NCBI RefSeq assembly: GCF_001308875.1
Contig: NZ_KQ465117.1
Location: 62,614-126,613 of the forward strand
DNA from: Lysinibacillus sp. ZYM-1
Lineage (GTDB): Bacteria > Bacillota > Bacilli > Bacillales_A > Planococcaceae
DNA length: 64,000 nucleotides
Direction of reading: 5' to 3'
Shown here piece after piece: positions 58,568 through 64,000 of this stretch. The translations under genes and the position numbers were made by a program. The stretch's first letter is position 1; every line of letters starts with the position of its first letter. A model generated the notes under the pieces. That model was not told where the DNA came from and searched no databases. It saw nothing but the letters and a program-made list of their open reading frames with translations.

Positions 58568-59228
58568 AAAATTAAAAGAACAAGTAACGGTTCAAGAACT
58601 ATGTGCAATATTGAATGTCCCTCGATCTACGTATTATAGATGGCGTCAAGAATCCAAACGGATTCAAGGGGCGTACCAATTAGAGAAAAGCGTTGGGGAA
58701 CTTTGTAAAGCAAATAAATATCGTTATGGTTATCGAAAAATCACAGCTATCTTAAGACAAGATCGGGTTGTGAATCATAAGGCTGTGCAACGTATAATGC
58801 AAAAGTATGGTTGGCAATGTCGTGTGAAAGTTAAAAAACGTAAACAAACAGGACAACCACATTTCTGATACTCAAAATGTAAATCTTGTGTTAGATACAC
58901 TTCAGCAATTACCTGTTTTACCGCAAGGTTGTCTTTTACACAGCGATCAGGGGTCGGTTTATACTTCAGCAGCGTACCAACAAGCAATCAAAGCAAAGGG
59001 CATTATCATGAGCATGTCCCGTAAAGGAACGCCCGCTGATAATGCCCAATTGAATCGTTTCATGCGACACTCAAAGCAGAAACGTTTTATTTCGACGGAT
59101 TAACTCGAACTACAACGGCCATTGTAGATCAAACCGTAAGAGATTATATAAATTATTATAACAATACTCGTATTCAATTGAAATTAAACAACCAGTCTCC
59201 AATTAATTATCGGAAACTGGTTGGGTGA
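58554..59228 (+). pseudogene. IS3-family orfB (integrase-type transposase) remnant, deleted and frameshifted
   Basis: The N-terminal part is intact from GTG 58554 (VPRSTYYRWRQESKR, YGYRKITAILR) to a stop at 58866 after KKRKQTGQPHF. Then the reading jumps frame into VLDTLQQLPVLPQGCLLHSDQGS; the expected segment with the first catalytic Asp of the DDE triad is missing. Around 59045-59048 a one-base loss shifts the frame, after which PIESFHATLKAETFYFDG-type sequence with the catalytic Glu resumes and ends at TGA 59226. Inactive. Confidence 0.87.
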
Positions 59229-59242
59229 TGCTTTTTTGAGAC

Positions 59243-59264
59243 TGTCTCACTAATGGGGTTCAGT
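59243..59264 (+). repeat. Right terminal inverted repeat of the IS3-family element
   Basis: Reads TGTCTCAC...GGGGTTCAGT on the plus strand, the imperfect complement of the left end. Confidence 0.7.
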
Positions 59265-59382
59265 CCCGATACATAGCAGGTGCTACTTTTGTATGCTTAA
59301 AACTGATCATATTTTAATATAACTGTCGTGAGCGATTTCATTTTGATAATTTAATTATTTACCTTTTGGCAATTAATATGAG

Positions 59383-59409
59383 TTGACAAAAGTGAATAGG
59401 TAGTATAGA
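59383..59409 (+). promoter_or_regulatory. Candidate promoter of the leader RNA region
   Basis: A perfect TTGACA (59383-59388) with TATAGA 15 bases later (59404-59409); a 17-base spacing would use TAGAAA. The -35 is strong and the -10 mediocre. Confidence 0.4.
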
Positions 59410-59419
59410 AACATAATGA

Positions 59420-59525
59420 TTTGAATCGATTGCCGCCACAACTGAAGGTGCAAGGAAAAAGTGCATTATCCAACTTAGCGAAGTAATAAGGGCAGTAACC
59501 CTCATTTTCTTTATTTTCTTTTGTG
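59420..59525 (+). ncRNA. Candidate cis-regulatory RNA: three-way junction plus competing terminator-like hairpin
   Basis: P1 ATTGCC (59429-59434) pairs with GGCAGT (59491-59496). It encloses P2 (TGCA 59449-59452 with TGCA 59462-59465) and P3 (TTAT/ATAA plus ACTT/AAGT, 59466-59489, loop AGCG). A second hairpin, AGGG (59489-59492) with CCCT (59499-59502), uses part of the P1 3' strand and is followed by T-rich sequence to about 59523. The two folds exclude each other, the layout of a riboswitch expression platform. I cannot match it to a known class; helices are short and unproven. Confidence 0.35.
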
Positions 59526-59835
59526 ATTACCCAAAAGCAATGTAACCTTTTTTTATTATAACGAGTCTACTTTAGAAAATAGTTCTACTGGTGTGTACTA
59601 AAGAAATTAAATAATGAAGTTACTTATCAAATGTTATTCATACATCAATGCATTTGATAAAAAGGAAACTTGATAACTTTAAAATTCTGTCCAAGGAGGG
59701 ATATAAAAAGAATTTATTAAGTAGCAATGTAAGTTTGATAGAAAATGTACTGGTATTTTGGAATATCATTTACTCCATATGAAGCTTTTGAAGGAGAAGG
59801 GCTAGAACTCTAGTACCGTATTCTACTTTTTTCGA
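59526..59835. other. Non-coding stretch with an orphan Shine-Dalgarno
   Basis: No gene is supportable. An AAGGAGGG at 59693-59700 is not followed by a usable start codon and frame, which may be the trace of a lost gene. TAGAACTCTAGTA near 59803 is a small inverted repeat followed by TTTTTT at about 59827. Confidence 0.4.
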
Positions 59836-59839
59836 TAAG

Positions 59840-59863
59840 AATCCCACATTTTGGGGTTTTTTC
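59840..59863 (+). terminator. Terminator-like hairpin just upstream of the stalk-domain gene
   Basis: AATCCCA (59840-59846) pairs with TGGGGTT (59852-59858), followed by TTTT. It ends about 47 bases before the start codon, so it either ends an upstream transcript or acts as an attenuator. Confidence 0.6.
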
Positions 59864-59909
59864 GTGTTAAGATGATAAAGACTATTGAATGTGAAAAAAG
59901 GAGATTAGC

Positions 59910-61802
59910 ATGTTTAAGAAACTAAGGAATACATGTATTGTATCAGCAGTTGCTTTGGCTACCATTTTGCCTGGACAAGCGTCTGCATCAGCAGCTAGTA
60001 ACAATGGAATTCAGATAAAAAACAATGTTTCGATTACGATTAATGGAGAGACGATTAGTGTCAATGACCCTATTTTAAATAAATCGGATTTCTTATTATT
60101 ACCTATGCGTGCATTATATGAAGCGATTGGTGCGAGTGTCGATTGGAATAAGGAAACATTAACAGCATCGGCTACTCGTAATGGAAAGAATGTGGATTTA
60201 AAGATTGATTCGATGACGGCTTTAGTAGATGGACAAGAGGTAGCGATGGATGTTGCACCATTTATGTATAAAGATCGTACTTATATGCCATTGCGTTTCG
60301 TGAGTGAAAACTTTGATGGTAATGTTCATTGGGATCCAGTTACGCAATCGGTAGATATTACGCTATCAGATGAGCAACCAGAAACACCTCAAGAAGATCC
60401 TTATATTCTACATATCAATAACAAACGTATTGTTATGAAAGATCCGATTGTTTCGAAGGATGGAAGAACTTACTTACCTGCCAGCTATATTTATGATTAT
60501 TTAGATGATTCCTCTGGCACATGGCAGCCTGATGGTTCCTTTGAATTGCTAATTGGTGGTATGAGCTTTATTTTCAATGAGAATAGCAATCAAGCTTTGA
60601 TAAACAATGAAGCAGTGACAATGGTAGAAAAACCTTTTATTCAAAAAGGCAAAATGTACGTGCCTGCTAAGTTTCTTGTCGATGCGCTAGGCGGAAATTT
60701 GCGTTATATCACGGAAAAAAAAGAAATGTATATTTACGTTTATCGTTATATGTTCACAAGCCCCTTCCTTGAAAAATCATATGGCACTACTTCATCGCCA
60801 AGTGTTGTTCCTTCTGCTCGTTTAGAGGGGGATCGTGATTTATTCATTAGTGATAATCCAGAAACGCTAACACGTAAACTTGTGCCAATGAACAATGCGA
60901 CGCTTGCACAATATGATGTGAAACCAACGGCAGCAACGAATAAACATCGTGTCTTCGGCTGGCATTACAACACGTTAGGTACAGATGTCACTATTGGGAT
61001 TACGGTTCAAAACAAGTCTACGACAGAAAGCATTAAGGTCGCTGATTCAAAAGGCATTAACCAAAAAACAGGTAATAGCTGGGTAGGTCATGATCTTGGC
61101 TTGACGATTGCGGATGCTACATTAAATAACAAGCTTATAAAATCGGACAGTAATGGTATTGTCATAGCACCAGGAGAAACAAAGGTAATTGAAACATACG
61201 ATCTACACCACGAATATATTATTGGTTTTTTACATGATTTAGATATTCAAGCGGTTAATGGTGGAAAGCCAGAGTATACGATTCGCACAGTGCTTACAAA
61301 GGATAATAGTGATTTAACAACGATCCAATCAGACCAGGTTGCGATTGATGAGTATGCGAAACACCCAAGAGGTGCATGGCCAAGTGCTACAATTCTAGCA
61401 GAGCTACCAACCTATACAGTAGATTCACCTGAGGTAGGTTATAACATTTCAAATGGCCGTACGGACAATTTACAAACGGCTGAAAATTCATTGTCCCAAA
61501 TCAATGGGGCGGTTGGAAATCCAGGTCATTTCGGCATGAACTACAAAGTTTCCATCCCTGTTGTCAATCCAACAGGCTCTACAAAAACGATTAAGCTGAA
61601 ACTTGCGGGTCGTGGAGGTTTATACAGTGGTGGGATTAAGGTCAATGGCCAGGTGTATTTAGTGCCTTCTTTAAGAGTAGGGGCAGAGTATGTTGAACTA
61701 CCAGATTTCAAGATGAAGGGTTCAAAAGATACGATTGAATTAGAGCTGATACATGCTGGTGGGGTTAATCTTCCAGTAGCTATCTATGTAGAAACAAAAT
61801 AA
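59910..61802 (+). CDS. Secreted stalk-domain (copper amine oxidase N-like) protein
   Basis: A 630-residue exported protein: signal peptide about 1-28 (ASASA), a first stalk domain of the copper-amine-oxidase-N type (about 38-155, with LLLPMRALYEAIGASVDWN and TYMPLRFVSENFDG), and a second, diverged copy (about 165-275, YVPAKFLVDALGGNLRYI). A C-terminal region of about 350 residues has no domain I recognise and looks beta-rich. No SLH, LPXTG or lipobox is seen, so anchoring is unknown. AAAGGAG precedes ATG 59910. It is followed by a gene for an SLH protein 68 bases later, perhaps in the same operon. Confidence 0.82.
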   Translation: MFKKLRNTCIVSAVALATILPGQASASAASNNGIQIKNNVSITINGETISVNDPILNKSDFLLLPMRALYEAIGASVDWNKETLTASATRNGKNVDLKIDSMTALVDGQEVAMDVAPFMYKDRTYMPLRFVSENFDGNVHWDPVTQSVDITLSDEQPETPQEDPYILHINNKRIVMKDPIVSKDGRTYLPASYIYDYLDDSSGTWQPDGSFELLIGGMSFIFNENSNQALINNEAVTMVEKPFIQKGKMYVPAKFLVDALGGNLRYITEKKEMYIYVYRYMFTSPFLEKSYGTTSSPSVVPSARLEGDRDLFISDNPETLTRKLVPMNNATLAQYDVKPTAATNKHRVFGWHYNTLGTDVTIGITVQNKSTTESIKVADSKGINQKTGNSWVGHDLGLTIADATLNNKLIKSDSNGIVIAPGETKVIETYDLHHEYIIGFLHDLDIQAVNGGKPEYTIRTVLTKDNSDLTTIQSDQVAIDEYAKHPRGAWPSATILAELPTYTVDSPEVGYNISNGRTDNLQTAENSLSQINGAVGNPGHFGMNYKVSIPVVNPTGSTKTIKLKLAGRGGLYSGGIKVNGQVYLVPSLRVGAEYVELPDFKMKGSKDTIELELIHAGGVNLPVAIYVETK

Positions 61803-61812
61803 AGAAGTCACT

Positions 61813-61844
61813 GGCACGGGTCATGCGATATGATATCGTGCCAT
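61813..61844 (+). other. Hairpin between the stalk-domain and phosphodiester-glycosidase genes
   Basis: TGGCACG (61813-61819) pairs with CGTGCCA (61838-61844), with an inner TCAT/ATGA helix. No U run follows, so it is more likely a processing or attenuation element than a terminator. Confidence 0.55.
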
Positions 61845-61870
61845 ACTTTGATTAATTCGGAGTGAAGAAA

Positions 61871-64000
61871 TTGGCAAGAAAATTAGTAACAATTGTTGTA
61901 GTCATGTTCATGCTTATGTTAACGGTTAGCCCCATTAATGGACAAGCAGCTGGTTTTGGTAATAAAGTTAGTGAAGTGAAAACAGAGGTATCACCACAAG
62001 TAAATCACGTACAACAAACCTATACTTCAGGTTCTATACGTCAGTTTGTAAATGTTTTAGATGTAAATTTAAATAATACATATACAAAACTAGAAATTGG
62101 GATGCCGAACCCTATTAATTCTCTAAAAACAACATCCGCTATGGCGAAGCAAAACACCTTCGATGGCCATCGTGTTGTTGGAGCTGTCAACGCTTCTTAC
62201 TTTTTAGGAAATGGTATGCCCGCGAATTTGTTAGCGGAAAAGAATGAAATTGTGAATTATGGTATTTTGGGAGATACGTATGATAGCCCGACACAAAAGC
62301 CAGTTGCTTTTGGTTTATCTAAATCAGGGAAAGCGATAGCAGATTATTATACAACGAATCTATCTTTCCAAGTAAATGGCAAAAGCTATCCTATTGATCT
62401 TATTAATAGTGAACGAGGGACAAATAAAAACGTTTTATATACACCAGAAAAAAGAACGACAGGGACAAATGCATGGGGTGTAGAATTGGTCGTGTCAGGT
62501 GCTAGCCAAGATACAAGCACCTTGCATTTTGGTGATCAATTTTCAGGCACAGTTTCTCATGTAACGGCTTATGGGGCAGAGGGGAACTCATCTGTACCAG
62601 CGGATGGCTTTGTTATTTCTGTACAAAATAAAGAATTAGCCGCTGAATTAGGCAAAATCACAGCAGGGACAAATGTGGATGTCAGCTTATCGATTGATCA
62701 AAAATGGATGGATGCTCAGTTCATCTTAGCTGCGGGACCTATGCTTGTGCGCAATGGTCAAGTTGATATTTCAATGCCTACGAATTCTGGCTTTGCTTCA
62801 ACACGTAGCCCTCGTACAGCAGTTGCGGTAGATGCTACAGGAACAAAGGTATCACTGATTACAATTGATGGACGTATAAGTGGTCATAGTAATGGTGTTA
62901 ATTTATCAGATTTAGCTGCACATTTAATTTCTATTGGTGCTACTTCAGCTATTAACTTAGATGGAGGCGGTTCTACAGCGATGGTCGCGCGCAACCCAGG
63001 AGGGTATTTCGCCAACCTTGTGAACAGACCGTCTGAGGGTAGCGAGCGTCGTGTATCGGCTATTTTACAGGTTGTTAATACAGCGCCACCAGGGAACGCA
63101 AAATCCATTACGTTAAGCAGTGTTGGTCAAGTCATGAAAGGTTCGTCTGTAGATATGCAGGTAGCGAGTGCTTATGATCAATACTTAAATCCGATGACAA
63201 TCAACCCAGCGAGTATGAACTGGACAGTTGAAGGAAATATCGGCAAGATGGATGGCGCAACCTTTACAGCAACACAAAAAGGTGAAGGGAAAATTATTGG
63301 GGAATACGGTGGTATTCGTACGTCCACAGCTGTGAAAGTAATAGACTTGGCAGACAAACCTATTGTACTAGATAGCTTTGATAATGTGTCTGCTTGGACA
63401 ACAGAATTGGCAAAAGCCAATGCTACATTAGCAAACTCCAAAGAGTATGCTAGACAGGGAACAGCAAGCATGCAATTAAACTATGACTTTACTATAGCAG
63501 GATCAGGGACAAAAGCCGCCTATATGGTTGCTAAAACACCAATTGCGATTACAGGTCAGCCTAAAAATATCGGTGTTTGGGTATTCGGCGATGCAGGTAA
63601 GCATTGGCTAAGAGGTGTTGTCGTAGATGGCGCAGGTGCTAGGCATACGATTGATTTCACAAGCCAGGGCGGTTTAGACTGGAGTGGCTGGAAATACGTA
63701 ACGGCAAATATTCCAAGTGACATAGCATTGCCATTAAAATTCGAACGTCTATATGTTGCTCAACCGACAGCTTCTCTTCAAAAGAAAGGTCAGCTGTACT
63801 TTGACCAATTGCAGGCTGTTTATAAAGATAATCACGAGGAATTAGTTTATACGGATGTAACGAAAGGGCATTGGGCGTTTTCAGAAATCCAAAGCTTATA
63901 CAATAAATCGTTAATTAAAGGTTACTCTAATGGAACGTTTAAACCAGAAGCATCCATTACACGTGCAGAGGCAGCTACAATCATTGCTAGAGCACTAAAT
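61871..64000 (+). CDS. Surface phosphodiester glycosidase (NAGPA-like) with C-terminal SLH region, 3'-truncated
   Basis: The frame is open from TTG 61871 to the window end (710 codons). TTG is chosen with GGAG eight bases upstream and gives MARKLVTIVVVMFMLMLTVS, a signal peptide ending near GQAA. The phosphodiester glycosidase (NAGPA/DUF2233) domain spans about 60-400, with VNASYFLGNGMPAN near 107 and LDGGGSTAMV near 362. A Big-like segment (about 410-495) and a carbohydrate-binding-like beta domain (about 500-650) follow, then an SLH domain from about 660 (HWAFSEIQSLYNKSLIKGYSNGTFKPEASITRAEA). More SLH repeats probably lie outside. Such enzymes cleave sugar-1-phosphodiesters; the substrate may be a wall polymer, by inference. 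Confidence 0.88.
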   Translation, partial: MARKLVTIVVVMFMLMLTVSPINGQAAGFGNKVSEVKTEVSPQVNHVQQTYTSGSIRQFVNVLDVNLNNTYTKLEIGMPNPINSLKTTSAMAKQNTFDGHRVVGAVNASYFLGNGMPANLLAEKNEIVNYGILGDTYDSPTQKPVAFGLSKSGKAIADYYTTNLSFQVNGKSYPIDLINSERGTNKNVLYTPEKRTTGTNAWGVELVVSGASQDTSTLHFGDQFSGTVSHVTAYGAEGNSSVPADGFVISVQNKELAAELGKITAGTNVDVSLSIDQKWMDAQFILAAGPMLVRNGQVDISMPTNSGFASTRSPRTAVAVDATGTKVSLITIDGRISGHSNGVNLSDLAAHLISIGATSAINLDGGGSTAMVARNPGGYFANLVNRPSEGSERRVSAILQVVNTAPPGNAKSITLSSVGQVMKGSSVDMQVASAYDQYLNPMTINPASMNWTVEGNIGKMDGATFTATQKGEGKIIGEYGGIRTSTAVKVIDLADKPIVLDSFDNVSAWTTELAKANATLANSKEYARQGTASMQLNYDFTIAGSGTKAAYMVAKTPIAITGQPKNIGVWVFGDAGKHWLRGVVVDGAGARHTIDFTSQGGLDWSGWKYVTANIPSDIALPLKFERLYVAQPTASLQKKGQLYFDQLQAVYKDNHEELVYTDVTKGHWAFSEIQSLYNKSLIKGYSNGTFKPEASITRAEAATIIARALN

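Larger units (their letters stand above)
58144..59264 (+). mobile_element. Decayed IS3-family insertion sequence
   Basis: An element of about 1.1 kb with imperfect terminal inverted repeats and remnants of orfA and orfB of an IS3-family transposase. It carries at least three disabling lesions: a nonsense codon in orfA, an internal deletion in orfB and a one-base frameshift. No clear target duplication is visible. Intact IS3 elements are about 1.2-1.5 kb, which fits the deletion. It lies in the gap between the S-layer gene and a stalk-domain gene. Confidence 0.88.

Noticed and set aside
58130-59280. Target-site duplication of the IS3-family element
   Set aside because: The bases flanking the inverted repeats (GATTGA on the left, CCCGAT on the right) show no clean 3-5 base direct repeat.

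Overview
The window is a chromosomal segment of a low-GC, spore-forming, flagellated, S-layer-bearing Bacillota. Gene order and protein sequence point to Lysinibacillus or a close relative. The S-layer precursor at 53989-57885 has the three-SLH N-terminus familiar from the L. sphaericus group. From rpmE to the SNF2/SWIM genes the layout follows the B. subtilis rpmE-tdk-prfA-prmC-spoIIR-ywlC-mntP-ywlE-rpiB-ywlG-glyA-upp-atp-murAA-spoIID-spoIIQ-spoIIID-mbl-flhOP-fabZ-ywpF-ssb-ywqAB order, with a few insertions. The genus is an inference from remembered sequences; no search was run. I saw no tRNA, rRNA or CRISPR array.

Region 1 (1-7227) is iron uptake: an AraC-type regulator fused to a siderophore-binding lipoprotein-like domain (cut by the window edge), an ABC exporter, an Fe-siderophore ATPase, two FecCD permeases and a ferredoxin-NADP reductase-like flavoprotein. 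Region 2 (7250-21840) is housekeeping: ribosomal protein L31, thymidine kinase, release factor 1 and its methylase, SpoIIR, threonylcarbamoyl-AMP synthase, an Mn exporter, protein-arginine phosphatase, a minimal chemoreceptor, RpiB, YwlG, GlyA, a degenerate-GGDEF/EAL c-di-GMP phosphodiesterase, Upp and MnaA. Region 3 (21945-29300) is the complete F1Fo ATP synthase operon atpIBEFHAGDC. Region 4 (29331-39528) holds MurA, the sporulation genes spoIID, spoIIQ and spoIIID, mbl, two flagellar rod/hook genes, fabZ, small hypothetical and lipoprotein genes, ywpF and ssb. Region 5 (39727-44785) is a minus-strand SNF2 ATPase/SWIM zinc-finger pair and an IDEAL-domain protein.

Region 6 (44997-64000) concerns the cell surface. 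It has a divergent flagellin paralogue and a minus-strand operon for secondary cell-wall polymer assembly: TagA/WecG glycosyltransferase, lipid-linked polysaccharide flippase, DUF5693 membrane protein and CsaB pyruvyl transferase. Next come an SLH-glucosaminidase-SH3 autolysin, the S-layer protein, a decayed IS3-family element, a stalk-domain protein, and a phosphodiester-glycosidase protein with a C-terminal SLH region cut by the window end. CsaB pyruvylates the polymer that SLH domains bind, so the operon makes the anchor for the SLH proteins beside it.

The least explained stretch is 59265-59909. A short three-way-junction fold (about 59429-59496) lies just after a promoter-like sequence. 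The 3' strand of its closing helix is shared with a competing hairpin followed by U-rich sequence, which is the layout of a cis-regulatory RNA. Other points for follow-up are the lipobox inside the AraC fusion, a DnaA-box cluster before ywlC, hairpins between atpE and atpF, and candidate sigma-F promoters at spoIIR and spoIIQ.
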